Shown: positions 19,809 to 28,599 of the stretch, one piece after another | How the letters are laid out: the number at the start of each line of letters is the position of its first letter | Position numbering within the stretch: position 1 is the first letter of the stretch | Assembly: GCF_902158555.1 (NCBI RefSeq) | Contig: NZ_CABGGS010000012.1 | Location: 544,880-608,879 of the forward strand | From: Klebsiella spallanzanii | Lineage (GTDB): Bacteria; Pseudomonadota; Gammaproteobacteria; Enterobacterales; Enterobacteriaceae | Direction: 5' to 3' | DNA: 64,000 nt | Notes under the pieces: generated by a model | Told to the model about the DNA's origin: nothing | The model's database searches: none | Seen by the model: the letters and a program-made list of their open reading frames with translations, nothing else | Position numbers and translations under genes: made by a program

Positions 19809-19900
19809 TACCCGGCGGCGCTGTGTATGCTCGGGCTACGGATCACAGCCGTTTGTGGTCTGGTAGCCCGGACAGATGCGTAGCATCGCCTCCGGGAGGC
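19809..19900. repeat. Degenerate REP-like pair after ggt
   Basis: ACCCGGCGGCGCTG with a later CTCGGGCTAC, and then GGTAGCCCGGACAGATGCG with CCTCCGGGAGG, form two imperfect palindromes facing each other between the convergent ggt and yhhY genes. The sequence resembles REP units but is less regular than that at 13938-14006. Confidence 0.5.
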
Positions 19901-19941
19901 AGCGCGCAACGTAGCTTTAGCACCTAAAACAGATTTGCCAT

Positions 19942-20433
19942 CTACACCTTCAGCCGCGCCATAAAGTACGCATCCACATACTCGCCGTTGCGTAGGGCAT
20001 ATTTTCTTCCCGTTCCTTCGATTTCAAATCCGTGCTTCTGGTAAACCGCCACCGCAGGCGCGTTATCCACAAACACCGTCAACTCAATACGGTCTACGCG
20101 CAGCCAGTTATCGCACATGTCTATCATGGTTCGAATCAGCTCACTGGCGATGCCGCGATTGTGCCATCGTGAATCCACGCAGATCCCAAAATCGGCGACG
20201 TGGCTGCGGCGAGGGCGCTGGGTAACCTCAATGGCAAGATGCCCCACAACCTGGCTATCTATGCAAGCGACCAGTTGCTTAACACCAGGCCTGTCGGTTA
20301 GTCGCTCGTGCCACATATGGCTGGAAGGATGCGGGACCTGTAGCGTGTTGTGATACACCTCCGGCTGAGCATGGATCTGACGGATTGCGTCGTAATCATT
20401 GGCGTCGGCATGGCGTATCACTATGTCACTCAT
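19942..20433 (-). CDS. yhhY: YhhY/AaaT, GNAT amino-acid N-acetyltransferase
   Basis: Encodes 163 residues matching E. coli YhhY (162). GNAT features are RPRRSHVADFGICVDSRWHN with acetyl-CoA loop RGIASELIRTM and C-terminal FVDNAPAVAVYQKHGFEIEG. The E. coli enzyme (also named AaaT) acetylates the amino group of methionine and phenylalanine. It is transcribed away from ryhB, as in E. coli. Confidence 0.93.
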   Translation of the reverse strand: MSDIVIRHADANDYDAIRQIHAQPEVYHNTLQVPHPSSHMWHERLTDRPGVKQLVACIDSQVVGHLAIEVTQRPRRSHVADFGICVDSRWHNRGIASELIRTMIDMCDNWLRVDRIELTVFVDNAPAVAVYQKHGFEIEGTGRKYALRNGEYVDAYFMARLKV

Positions 20434-20534
20434 TCTTCATTTCCTTAGTTGGCTAAAAGTCCCTTTAAACATCACTGACTTTAAAAAATGCGTCAACGAC
20501 TATTTTTTGCAAAAAAAGGTAGACAAGTGCGAAT

Positions 20535-20553
20535 GAGAATGATTATTATTGTC
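20535..20553 (+). promoter_or_regulatory. Fur box overlapping the ryhB promoter
   Basis: The 19-base sequence GAGAATGATTATTATTGTC closely matches the Fur consensus (GATAATGATAATCATTATC). It overlaps a likely -10 (TATTAT, 20544-20549) paired with TAGACA at 20520-20525, just before the RyhB start. Iron-loaded Fur should repress the sRNA here, as known in E. coli. Confidence 0.85.
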
Positions 20554-20555
20554 CT

Positions 20556-20650
20556 GCATTCAGGGAGACCCTTGCGGAAAGCCTGAAAGCACGACATTGC
20601 TCACATTGCTTCCAGTATTACTTTAGCCAGCCGGGTGCTGGCTTTTTTTT
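20556..20650 (+). ncRNA. ryhB: RyhB, iron-responsive small RNA
   Basis: The sequence TTCAGGGAGACCC, then CCTGAAAGCACGACATTGCT and CACATTGCTTCCAGTATTAC, is almost identical to E. coli RyhB, including the seed region. It ends in a terminator hairpin GCCAGC/GCTGGC followed by eight T. With Hfq, RyhB represses mRNAs for non-essential iron-using proteins during iron starvation. It lies next to yhhY as in E. coli, but a bactofilin gene now separates it from yhhX and is convergent with it. Confidence 0.97.
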
Positions 20651-20681
20651 GCACTTTTTTCAGCTCACTCCCGGAAGAGGG

Positions 20682-21341
20682 TTACTGCGCAACCTCTGTG
20701 CTCTGCATCTCATTCTTGTCTTTGATCTCTGCTGTGATATCCGCGATAAAGCCCACAACGTTGCTCTTTTCTGCTACCGGCGGCAGCACTTCCGCCTGGC
20801 CGGAAAATACGCCGCCTTTTTTGATGGCCAGCGTGCGGTAGGCCAGCGTGCCGGTGACTTTGCCATTTTTGTCGATTTCAATGGTGTCGCTGCTGCACTG
20901 GCCGATGACGCTGCCGTCGATAATCAGTTCGTGACAGAGGATATTTCCCTCGACCAGACCACCGGTCATAATCTTGATTTGGCTGTCTTTGGCGTCGATA
21001 TTGCCATTTACGGTGCCATAAATATCAACATCGCCATCTGCGATGATATTTCCTTCAAAGCGAATGCCGCTGGCGATAACGGTAGCGACGGGTTTTTTTA
21101 TTACGGTTTGCGGGGACGTAGCGGCAGGGGCTGGCGTACTGACTGCCGGTGGCGTAGCTTCAATGGTTTTATTCTTTTTAAACATATGGTTAACCCGATG
21201 GTGTTGAAAATGAAAAACGAAGGATGACAGGGAAAAAGAACCTGATAGCAAGGCTATATAGGTGGATTCGAAGCACCATGCCACCAGGCTAAGTAGCCAG
21301 AAGAGAAGGGCGCTATTTAAGGCGAAGTACTTGCTTTCCAT
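20682..21341 (-). CDS. Bactofilin-family polymer-forming cytoskeletal protein
   Basis: Encodes 219 residues from ATG 21341, or 167 from the internal ATG 21185 (MFKKNKT). Residues about 8-47 are hydrophobic and may form one or two membrane segments. After a Pro/Ala/Thr-rich linker, residues about 90-195 show the short glycine-rich beta-helix repeats of bactofilins (GIRFEGNIIADGDVDIYGTV, GGLVEGNILCHELIIDGSV, GVFSGQAEV). Bactofilins polymerise and influence envelope shape or anchoring. Proteus CcmA exists in long membrane and short forms; a similar dual start is possible here. Neither start has an ideal ribosome site. It lies between ryhB and yhhX, where E. coli has no gene. Confidence 0.8.
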   Translation of the reverse strand: MESKYFALNSALLFWLLSLVAWCFESTYIALLSGSFSLSSFVFHFQHHRVNHMFKKNKTIEATPPAVSTPAPAATSPQTVIKKPVATVIASGIRFEGNIIADGDVDIYGTVNGNIDAKDSQIKIMTGGLVEGNILCHELIIDGSVIGQCSSDTIEIDKNGKVTGTLAYRTLAIKKGGVFSGQAEVLPPVAEKSNVVGFIADITAEIKDKNEMQSTEVAQ

Positions 21342-21596
21342 GCGAAAGAGATGGCTACTCCTTAGTCATCGTGTTTTGGAAAAGACGAGGGCGATGTGGC
21401 GTCATGCCCGCAAGCGCGCTGGATAAAAAATGTTCTTTTCCCAAGAATTCCTCTTATCCAGAAATTAGCCTGTAGGGTCAATCAATTTGAGCGATAAATT
21501 TAACATTTAAGAATTTGCCACTCTGATTGAAGGGGTTAAGATCGCTGCCGGCTTGCGGTATGGTTATTAGCAGAGACCTTAACTAAGGACAACGTT

Positions 21597-22634
21597 ATGA
21601 CTTTGCACTGCGCATTTATTGGATTCGGCAAAAGCACCACCCGCTACCACCTTCCCTATGTACTGCACCGAAAAGACCGCTGGCACGTAGCGCATATCTT
21701 CCGCCGCAGCGCAAAACCGGAAGAGCAGGCGCCGCAGTATTCGCATATTCACTTCACGAGTGACCTTGACGAAGTGCTCAACGACCCACAGGTGAAGCTG
21801 GTGATTGTCTGTACCCATGCTGACAGCCACTTTGAGTATGCGAAACGGGCGCTGGAGGCGGGCAAAAACGTGCTGGTCGAAAAGCCTTTCACCCCAACTC
21901 TGGACGAGGCGAAAGCGCTATTTGCGCTGGCGAAAAGCAAAGGGCTGACGGTCACGCCTTACCAGAATCGCCGCTTTGACTCCTGTTTCCTGACCACTAA
22001 GAAGGTCATTGAGAGCGGCAAGCTCGGCGAGATCGTGGAGATTGAAAGCCATTTCGACAACTATCGCCCGGTGGACGGCGGCAAGCCTGGACTACCGCAG
22101 GACGGTGCGTTCTATGGCCTGGGCGTCCATACCATGGACCAAATTATCTCCCTGTTTGGCCGCCCGGATCATGTCTCTTACGACATTCGTAGCCTGCGTA
22201 ACCAGGCCAATCCGGATGATACTTTTGAGGCCCAGCTGTTTTACGGCAATCTGAAAGCGATTGTTAAAACCAGCCATCTGGTGAAGCTGGCCTATCCAAA
22301 GTTCATTGTTCATGGCCATAAAGGCTCATTTATTAAATACGGTATCGACCAGCAGGAAACCAGCCTGAAGGCCAATATCATGCCGGGCGAGCCGGGATTT
22401 GGCGCGGACGATACTTTCGGTCTGCTGGAGTACGTCAACGAGGCGGGTGAGACCGTGCGGGAAGAGATCCCGCTTGAAACCGGCGACTATGGGCGCGTCT
22501 ATGATTCCCTGTATGACACCATCGTTAGCGGCCAGCCGAATTTCGTCAAGGAATCTGAAGCTCTCACCAATATGGAGATCCTTGAACGCGGCTTTGAACA
22601 GCCATCACCCTCAACCATAACCCTCGCCAGATAA
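21597..22634 (+). CDS. yhhX: YhhX, Gfo/Idh/MocA-family oxidoreductase
   Basis: Encodes 345 residues as in E. coli YhhX. An N-terminal Rossmann fold (LHCAFIGFGKSTTRYHLPYV) is followed by the family EKPFTPTLDEA segment and the C-terminal Gfo/Idh domain (DGAFYGLGVHTMDQIISLFG). It is presumed to be NAD(P)-dependent; the substrate is unknown. AAGGACAACGTT precedes ATG 21597. Followed by yhhW on the same strand. Confidence 0.94.
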   Translation: MTLHCAFIGFGKSTTRYHLPYVLHRKDRWHVAHIFRRSAKPEEQAPQYSHIHFTSDLDEVLNDPQVKLVIVCTHADSHFEYAKRALEAGKNVLVEKPFTPTLDEAKALFALAKSKGLTVTPYQNRRFDSCFLTTKKVIESGKLGEIVEIESHFDNYRPVDGGKPGLPQDGAFYGLGVHTMDQIISLFGRPDHVSYDIRSLRNQANPDDTFEAQLFYGNLKAIVKTSHLVKLAYPKFIVHGHKGSFIKYGIDQQETSLKANIMPGEPGFGADDTFGLLEYVNEAGETVREEIPLETGDYGRVYDSLYDTIVSGQPNFVKESEALTNMEILERGFEQPSPSTITLAR

Positions 22635-22755
22635 GCCTCAATGGCTCCTCTGTACTCGTTCATATTTTTTGAACAGAGGAGTCAATTTTCACCCTCTATG
22701 ATCGTTTGGGGATTGGGTCCACACTTACTCCATCGAAAACATACGGGGGTGCAAC

Positions 22756-23451
22756 ATGATCTTTTTACGCAAAGCTAACGAACGCGGTCACGCTAACCAC
22801 GGCTGGCTGGATTCCTGGCATACTTTCTCTTTCGCTAACTATTACGACCCGAATTTTATGGGCTTCTCGGCGCTGCGGGTTATCAATGATGACGTGATTG
22901 ACGCAGGCCAGGGCTTCGGTACCCATCCGCATAAAGATATGGAAATCCTGACCTATGTGCTGGAAGGCGCGGTTGAACACCAGGACAGCATGGGTAACAA
23001 AGAGCAGGTTCCGGCGGGTGAGTTCCAGATTATGAGCGCAGGCACCGGGATCCGCCATTCTGAATACAACCCAAGCGACACGGAAAAACTGCATCTGTAC
23101 CAGATCTGGATCATTCCGGAAAAAAATGGCATCACTCCGCGCTACGAGCAGCGCCGCTTTGACGCCGTGCAGGGCAAACAGCTGGTGCTGTCGCCGGACG
23201 CTCGCGAAGGTTCGCTGAAGGTGTTCCAGGATATGGAACTGTATCGCTGGGCGCTGTTGAAAGACGAGCAGTCGGTGCATCAGATTGCCGCCGAACGTCG
23301 CGTGTGGATCCAGGTCGTGAAAGGCGAAGTGACCATTAATGGTACCAAAGCCACCACCAGCGATGGTCTGGCGATTTGGGACGAGCAGGCGATTTCCGTA
23401 CACGCCGATAGCGATAGTGAGATACTGCTGTTCGATCTGCCGCCAGTATGA
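22756..23451 (+). CDS. yhhW: YhhW, pirin-family quercetin 2,3-dioxygenase
   Basis: Encodes 231 residues, the E. coli YhhW length. The bicupin metal ligands of the pirin family are visible: His57 and His59 in FGTHPHKDME, His101 and Glu103 in GIRHSEYN. E. coli YhhW has quercetinase activity in vitro; its physiological role is unclear. A long ERIC element begins directly after its stop codon. Confidence 0.94.
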   Translation: MIFLRKANERGHANHGWLDSWHTFSFANYYDPNFMGFSALRVINDDVIDAGQGFGTHPHKDMEILTYVLEGAVEHQDSMGNKEQVPAGEFQIMSAGTGIRHSEYNPSDTEKLHLYQIWIIPEKNGITPRYEQRRFDAVQGKQLVLSPDAREGSLKVFQDMELYRWALLKDEQSVHQIAAERRVWIQVVKGEVTINGTKATTSDGLAIWDEQAISVHADSDSEILLFDLPPV

Positions 23452-23645
23452 TACGCGTCATCCTTCAAGCCGCATTTTTGTTGGCTCTCCTCACTCACCC
23501 CGGGCGCGTACCCCTTGTACGCTTCCGGGGATTAAATGAGGGACATCCCTGTCCCTCACCAAAGGCAGCCTTTGGCTGTTCAAATTCGTTCCTGCGAATT
23601 TGTCGTGCGTTGCCGCCTCAATGCAACTTGAATGATTTTGCGTAC
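23452..23645. repeat. Extended ERIC element with an extra hairpin-rich insert
   Basis: The ends are inverted (TACGCGTCATCCTTCAAG at 23452 and CTTGAATGATTTTGCGTA ending at 23645). The left core CTCACTCACCCCGGG and CTTCCGGGGATT and the right arm TTGCCGCCTCAATGCAACTTG match ERIC. The element is 194 bp rather than about 127 because roughly 70 bp is inserted after GGGGATT. The insert has three perfect tandem hairpins: 23538-23557, 23559-23575 and 23581-23602. Enlarged ERIC variants with an internal insertion are known in enterobacteria. It lies between yhhW and gntR and begins at the base after the yhhW stop. Confidence 0.85.
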
Positions 23646-23744
23646 CAACTCTAAATAAATCTGTCAGCCCTCTTTTCTCCGGGAAGGTTGCGCTTTGTCC
23701 GTGATAAACTGGGAAAATGTCTCCCATTTATCACAGTCAGGACG

Positions 23745-24740
23745 ATGAAAAAGAAAAGACCCGTACTTCAGGATGTAGCCGATCTTGTCGGCGTGACCAA
23801 AATGACGGTCAGTCGCTACTTACGTAACCCGGAGCAGGTTTCCGAGGCGTTGCGTGGCAAGATAGCCGTTGCTCTCGATGAACTGGGTTATATTCCTAAT
23901 CGCGCCCCTGACATCCTCTCTAATGCCACCAGCCGCGCCATTGGCGTGCTGCTGCCCTCGTTAACCAACCAGGTTTTCTCGGAAGTGCTGCGCGGTATTG
24001 AAAGCGTCACCGACTCTTTCGGTTATCAGACCATGCTGGCGCACTATGGCTATAAGCCGGAAATGGAAGAGAAACGCCTGGAATCGATGCTCTCCTGGAA
24101 CATTGATGGCCTGATCCTCACCGAGCGTACCCATACGCCGCGCACGCTGAAGATGATTGAAGTAGCCGGGATCCCGGTGGTCGAACTGATGGACAGTAAA
24201 TCGCCGTGTCTCGATATTGCCGTCGGCTTTGATAACTTTGAAGCGGCGCGGCAGATGACCGCGGCGATTATCAATCATGGTCATCGTCACGTAGCCTATC
24301 TTGGCGCGCGTCTTGATGAACGTACTATCATCAAGCAGAAGGGGTACGAGCAAGCGATGCTTGATGCCGGAATGACGCCCTACAGCGTGATGGTCGAACA
24401 ATCTTCTTCTTATTCATCGGGGATTGAGCTGATGCGTCAGGCGCGTCGCGAATATCCGCAGCTTGACGGTATCTTCTGCACCAACGACGACCTGGCGGTC
24501 GGCGCGGCATTTGAGTGCCAGCGCCTGGGGCTGAAGATCCCTGACGATATGGCAATTGCCGGTTTTCACGGCCACGATATCGGCCAGGTGATGGAGCCGC
24601 GTCTGGCCAGCGTTCTCACCCCGCGTGAGCGGATGGGACGGATTGGCGCTGAACGTCTGCTGGCGCGTATTCGCGGTGAAGTAGTGACGCCTAAGATGTT
24701 AGATTTAGGTTTCACATTGTCACCGGGCGGATCTATTTAA
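23745..24740 (+). CDS. gntR: GntR, LacI-family repressor of gluconate utilisation
   Basis: Encodes 331 residues as E. coli GntR. The LacI-type helix-turn-helix is at about 7-33 (VLQDVADLVGVTKMTVSRYL, NPEQVS), followed by a periplasmic-binding-protein-like effector domain ending MLDLGFTLSPGGSI. It represses gluconate transport and kinase genes and is released by gluconate. ATG 23745 follows CAGGACG and matches the family; the frame stays open upstream to 23688 without support. Two of its operators precede gntK. Confidence 0.96.
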   Translation: MKKKRPVLQDVADLVGVTKMTVSRYLRNPEQVSEALRGKIAVALDELGYIPNRAPDILSNATSRAIGVLLPSLTNQVFSEVLRGIESVTDSFGYQTMLAHYGYKPEMEEKRLESMLSWNIDGLILTERTHTPRTLKMIEVAGIPVVELMDSKSPCLDIAVGFDNFEAARQMTAAIINHGHRHVAYLGARLDERTIIKQKGYEQAMLDAGMTPYSVMVEQSSSYSSGIELMRQARREYPQLDGIFCTNDDLAVGAAFECQRLGLKIPDDMAIAGFHGHDIGQVMEPRLASVLTPRERMGRIGAERLLARIRGEVVTPKMLDLGFTLSPGGSI

Positions 24741-24746
24741 ACTGAC

Positions 24747-24768
24747 AAATTTGAAGTAGATCACACAT
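24747..24768 (+). promoter_or_regulatory. CRP-cAMP site upstream of gntK
   Basis: AAATTTGAAGTAGATCACAC, with AT following, is a good match to the 22-bp CRP consensus, with TTTGA on the left and a perfect TAGATCACA on the right. It lies in the gntR-gntK gap, about 150 bases before the gntK start and ahead of the GntR operators. Control by catabolite repression is expected, as in E. coli gntKU. Confidence 0.7.
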
Positions 24769-24819
24769 ATTTACTTCTGGCACGAATGGTTATTGCTTCT
24801 CCACAACTCCGGCATGACA

Positions 24820-24850
24820 ATGTTACCGATAACAGTTACCCGTAACAATT
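24820..24850 (+). promoter_or_regulatory. Tandem GntR operators
   Basis: Two adjacent palindromes, TGTTACCGATAACA (24821-24834) and AGTTACCCGTAAC (24834-24846), match the known gnt operator ATGTTACC-GATAACAG type. They lie about 75-100 bases before the gntK start. Binding by the GntR encoded just upstream is strongly expected. Confidence 0.85.
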
Positions 24851-24921
24851 AACCGTATGCCAGTGTACGCACGCTGTTAAAAGCTGCCAGGCTGCGCGTA
24901 TATGTCCAGTGGGAGGAAGCT

Positions 24922-25452
24922 TTGAGCACGACTAACCATGAGCACCACATCTATGTCCTGATGGGCGTTTCCGGCAGCGGGAAATCCGCTGTCGCCAGCG
25001 AAGTGGCGCATCAACTGCACGCCGCGTTTCTTGACGGCGACTTTCTGCATCCGCGCAGCAACATCAACAAAATGGCTTCCGGCGAACCGTTGAATGACGA
25101 CGACCGCACGCCATGGCTGCAGGCGCTGAATGATGCTGCATTTGCGATGCAACGCACTAATAAAGTGTCGCTGATTGTCTGCTCTGCGTTGAAAAAGAGC
25201 TATCGCGACATCCTGCGCAAAGGTAACCCGAACCTCTCCTTTATCTACCTGAAAGGCGATTTTGAGGTTATTGAAAGCCGTCTGAAGGCGCGTAAAGGCC
25301 ACTTCTTTAAAACTCAGATGTTGGTGACGCAGTTTGAAACGCTGCAAGAACCGGGCGTGGATGAAAGCGATGTGTTAATCGTCGATATCGACCAGTCATT
25401 GGAAGGCGTGGTCGCCAGCACCATTGAGGTGATCAACAAAGGCAGTAACTAG
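24922..25452 (+). CDS. gntK: GntK, thermoresistant gluconokinase
   Basis: Encodes 176 residues close to E. coli GntK (175). The P-loop GVSGSGKSA is at residues 15-23, followed by DGDFLHPRSNI and PWLQALND substrate-binding segments. It phosphorylates gluconate to 6-phosphogluconate. The start is TTG 24922, preceded by a strong GGGAGGA; the conserved N-terminus STTNHEHHIYVLMG supports it over internal ATGs. The stop TAG shares one base with the gntU start. Confidence 0.96.
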   Translation: MSTTNHEHHIYVLMGVSGSGKSAVASEVAHQLHAAFLDGDFLHPRSNINKMASGEPLNDDDRTPWLQALNDAAFAMQRTNKVSLIVCSALKKSYRDILRKGNPNLSFIYLKGDFEVIESRLKARKGHFFKTQMLVTQFETLQEPGVDESDVLIVDIDQSLEGVVASTIEVINKGSN

Positions 25453-26792
25453 TGAGTACATTAACGCTTGTTTTAACAGCAGTCGGCTCCGTTTTGCTGC
25501 TGCTGTTTTTAGTCATGAAGGCGCGTATGCACGCCTTCGTGGCTTTGATGGTGGTTTCTATTGGAGCAGGTCTTTTTTCCGGAATGCCGTTAGATAAAAT
25601 CGCGGCGACGATGGAAAAAGGGATGGGCGGCACGCTAGGCTTTCTGGCCATCGTCGTCGCGCTGGGGGCAATGTTTGGTAAGATCCTGCATGAAACCGGC
25701 GCGGTCGACCAGATTGCCGTCAAGATGCTGAAATCTTTCGGCCATAACCGCGCCCACTATGCGATAGGCCTGGCCGGGCTTATCTGCGCGCTACCGCTAT
25801 TTTTTGAAGTCGCGATCGTGCTGCTGATTAGCGTGGCCTTCTCGATGGCGCGCCATACCGGCACCAACCTTGTGAAGCTGGTGATCCCGCTGTTTGCTGG
25901 GGTAGCCGCCGCGGCTGCGTTCCTGCTGCCGGGGCCTGCGCCGATGCTGCTGGCATCGCAGATGAACGCTGACTTTGGCTGGATGATCTTGATTGGCCTG
26001 TGCGCCGCGATCCCGGGGATGATTATTGCCGGGCCGCTGTGGGGCAACTTTATCAGCCGCTACGTTGAACTGCATATCCCTGACGATATTAGCGAACCGC
26101 ATCTTGGCGAAGGCAAAATGCCGTCATTCGGCTTCAGCCTGTCGCTGATTCTGCTGCCATTAGTGCTGGTTGGTCTGAAAACTATCGCCGCTCGCTTTGT
26201 GCCGGAAGGTTCCACGGCCTACGAATGGTTCGAGTTTATCGGCCATCCATTTACCGCGATCCTGGTGGCTTGTCTGGTCGCTATCTATGGCCTGGCGGTG
26301 CGTCAGGGAATGGCGAAAGACCGCGTAATGGAAATTTGTGGTCATGCGCTTCAGCCTGCGGGGATTATCCTGTTGGTCATCGGCGCAGGCGGCGTGTTCA
26401 AACAGGTGCTGGTGGATTCCGGCGTGGGCCCGGCGCTCGGTGAAGCGCTCACCGGTATGGGGCTGCCGATTGCGATCACCTGTTTCGTGCTGGCGGCGGC
26501 GGTGCGTATTATTCAGGGCTCCGCGACCGTCGCCTGCCTGACGGCCGTTGGCCTGGTGATGCCGGTTATTGAACAGCTGCACTACAGCGGCGCGCAGATG
26601 GCGGCGCTCTCTATCTGTATCGCCGGGGGGTCCATCGTGGTCAGCCATGTCAACGACGCGGGCTTCTGGCTGTTCGGGAAGTTTACTGGCGCAACCGAAG
26701 CGCAAACGCTGAAGACCTGGACGATGATGGAGACCATCCTCGGCACCGTTGGTGCAATCGTCGGTATGATTGCGTTTACATTGTTGAGCTAA
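25452..26792 (+). CDS. gntU: GntU, low-affinity gluconate transporter
   Basis: Encodes 446 residues, the E. coli GntU length, of the gluconate:H+ symporter (GntP) family with about 12-14 membrane segments. Conserved pieces include GMGGTLGFLAIVVALGAMFG and GGSIVVSHVNDAGFWLFGKF. The start is GTG 25452, overlapping the last base of the gntK stop, indicating translation coupling. It imports gluconate for GntK. Confidence 0.95.
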   Translation: MSTLTLVLTAVGSVLLLLFLVMKARMHAFVALMVVSIGAGLFSGMPLDKIAATMEKGMGGTLGFLAIVVALGAMFGKILHETGAVDQIAVKMLKSFGHNRAHYAIGLAGLICALPLFFEVAIVLLISVAFSMARHTGTNLVKLVIPLFAGVAAAAAFLLPGPAPMLLASQMNADFGWMILIGLCAAIPGMIIAGPLWGNFISRYVELHIPDDISEPHLGEGKMPSFGFSLSLILLPLVLVGLKTIAARFVPEGSTAYEWFEFIGHPFTAILVACLVAIYGLAVRQGMAKDRVMEICGHALQPAGIILLVIGAGGVFKQVLVDSGVGPALGEALTGMGLPIAITCFVLAAAVRIIQGSATVACLTAVGLVMPVIEQLHYSGAQMAALSICIAGGSIVVSHVNDAGFWLFGKFTGATEAQTLKTWTMMETILGTVGAIVGMIAFTLLS

Positions 26793-26805
26793 ACACCGAC
26801 GTTAT

Positions 26806-26840
26806 AACCCGGCAGAGCGAGGCGATGCCGGGTTGATTTT
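26806..26840 (+). terminator. Rho-independent terminator after gntU
   Basis: A 9-bp perfect stem AACCCGGCA (26806-26814) and TGCCGGGTT (26826-26834), 11-nt loop, followed by GATTTTCCCC. The position, 14 bases after the gntU stop, fits the end of the gntKU transcript. Confidence 0.75.
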
Positions 26841-27245
26841 CCCCCTCTACTGTTATCCAACACATCTTTGCTTTGAATCACCCCAAATCCCCCTGATATG
26901 AGAAATACGACGAACGTCACACAGTTCATAAACCCACGCCACGCCTGGGTTTGTCGGGTTTTGTCAGGAAGATTAAAACTGCTGAATTTCCGCCAGGATC
27001 CATAATTCTGATCAATAAAATAGCGTCGGAAAATATTCCCTTCACAATATAAATTCCCTGATAATCATTAGGGTATTCCGGGGTGCCAATGACGGCTGCC
27101 GCGATGCAGAATTAGTTGTGTTACTGATTGCCTGGCAATCATTGATTAATTTCACTTGCGACTTTAGCTGCATTTTGTAATGTGAAGGACTAACCAGTAG
27201 GAAACTGGCCTGGAACAAACAGCAAACACCTCGCAGGAATACGTT
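26841..27245 (+). promoter_or_regulatory. Intergenic region upstream of asd
   Basis: A 405-base gap with no credible gene. It should contain the asd promoter, which in E. coli is repressed by lysine. A weak hairpin (AAACCCA 26930-26936, TGGGTTT 26946-26952) is present. The last 150 bases are AT-rich. AGGAATACGTT immediately precedes the asd start. Confidence 0.35.
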
Positions 27246-28352
27246 ATGAAAAATGTTGGTTTTATCGGCTGGCGCGGAATGGTCGGCTCTGTACTCATGC
27301 AACGCATGGTTGAAGAGCGCGATTTTGACGCCATTCGCCCTGTTTTTTTCTCCACCTCCCAGCTGGGGCAGCCTGCTCCATCTTTTGGTGGCAGTACCGG
27401 TGGCACGCTTCAGGATGCATTTGATCTGGAAGCACTGAAGGCGCTGGACATTATTGTCACGTGTCAGGGCGGCGATTACACCAACGATATTTACCCGAAG
27501 CTGCGCGAAAGCGGCTGGCAGGGTTACTGGATTGACGCGGCCTCTTCGCTGCGCATGAAAGATGATGCCATTATCATTCTTGACCCGGTGAATCAGGATG
27601 TGATCACCGCCGGTCTGAACAATGGCGTCAAAACCTTTGTCGGCGGCAACTGTACCGTCAGCCTGATGCTGATGTCTCTCGGCGGCCTGTTTGCTCAGGA
27701 TCTGGTCGAGTGGGTCAGCGTGGCGACCTATCAGGCGGCTTCTGGCGGCGGTGCGCGCCATATGCGCGAGCTGCTGACCCAGATGGGCCAGCTGCACAGC
27801 CATGTTGCGGCTGAGCTGGCGGATCCGGCTTCTGCGATCCTGGAGATTGAACGTAAAGTGACGTCGTTGACCCGCAGCGGCGAGCTGGCGGTAGATAACT
27901 TTGGCGTTCCTCTGGCGGGCAGCCTGATCCCATGGATCGACAAACAGCTGGATAACGGCCAGAGCCGTGAAGAGTGGAAAGGCCAGGCGGAGACCAACAA
28001 AATCCTCGCGACGGCTTCACCCATTCCGGTAGACGGCCTGTGCGTTCGCGTTGGCGCGCTGCGTTGCCACAGCCAGGCGTTCACCATCAAGCTGAAAAAA
28101 GATGTTTCGATTCCGACCGTCGAGGAGCTTCTGGCTGCGCACAACCCGTGGGCCAAAGTGGTACCGAACGATCGTGATATCACCATGCGCGAGCTGACCC
28201 CGGCTGCCGTGACTGGCACCCTGACCACCCCGGTGGGTCGCCTGCGTAAACTGAATATGGGGCCGGAGTATCTGTCGGCCTTCACCGTTGGCGACCAGCT
28301 GTTGTGGGGAGCCGCCGAGCCGCTCCGCCGCATGCTAAGACAGCTGGCGTAG
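27246..28352 (+). CDS. asd: Aspartate-semialdehyde dehydrogenase
   Basis: Encodes 368 residues, one more than E. coli Asd because of an extra glycine in [10 protein letters not shown]. The N-terminal NADP-binding motif is [13 protein letters not shown]; the catalytic cysteine lies in [16 protein letters not shown] (Cys136). It reduces aspartyl phosphate to the semialdehyde for lysine, threonine, methionine and diaminopimelate synthesis. A strong terminator follows 17 bases downstream. Confidence 0.97.
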   Translation: MKNVGFIGWRGMVGSVLMQRMVEERDFDAIRPVFFSTSQLGQPAPSFGGSTGGTLQDAFDLEALKALDIIVTCQGGDYTNDIYPKLRESGWQGYWIDAASSLRMKDDAIIILDPVNQDVITAGLNNGVKTFVGGNCTVSLMLMSLGGLFAQDLVEWVSVATYQAASGGGARHMRELLTQMGQLHSHVAAELADPASAILEIERKVTSLTRSGELAVDNFGVPLAGSLIPWIDKQLDNGQSREEWKGQAETNKILATASPIPVDGLCVRVGALRCHSQAFTIKLKKDVSIPTVEELLAAHNPWAKVVPNDRDITMRELTPAAVTGTLTTPVGRLRKLNMGPEYLSAFTVGDQLLWGAAEPLRRMLRQLA

Positions 28353-28369
28353 AGGTCACAAGATGAGAA

Positions 28370-28397
28370 AAGGGGTGTTGAAACACCCCTTTTTTTT
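28370..28397 (+). terminator. Rho-independent terminator after asd
   Basis: An 8-bp perfect stem GGGGTGTT (28372-28379) and AACACCCC (28382-28389) with a short loop, followed by eight T. A canonical intrinsic terminator separating asd from the glycogen operon. Confidence 0.9.
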
Positions 28398-28599
28398 GCG
28401 TAATACAAGGAGTAACGCGAATGTTTTATTTTTCCCAACGGAGGTAACTCAGCCTTGGCTATGCTTTAAGTAAGGAGTCATGACGTCTCCTTACCTGAAG
28501 GTGGGACGGAGCAGGGGGAATGCACAACGTGCTGCGCCGTTCAGGTCAAAAAAAGTCGCCGGATGCAGGAAAAGGCGACACCTACAACAGGATGAAACC

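Noticed and set aside
23538..23602. CRISPR-like repeats
   Set aside because: The three hairpins differ in sequence and lack regular direct repeats and spacers; they belong to an ERIC variant.
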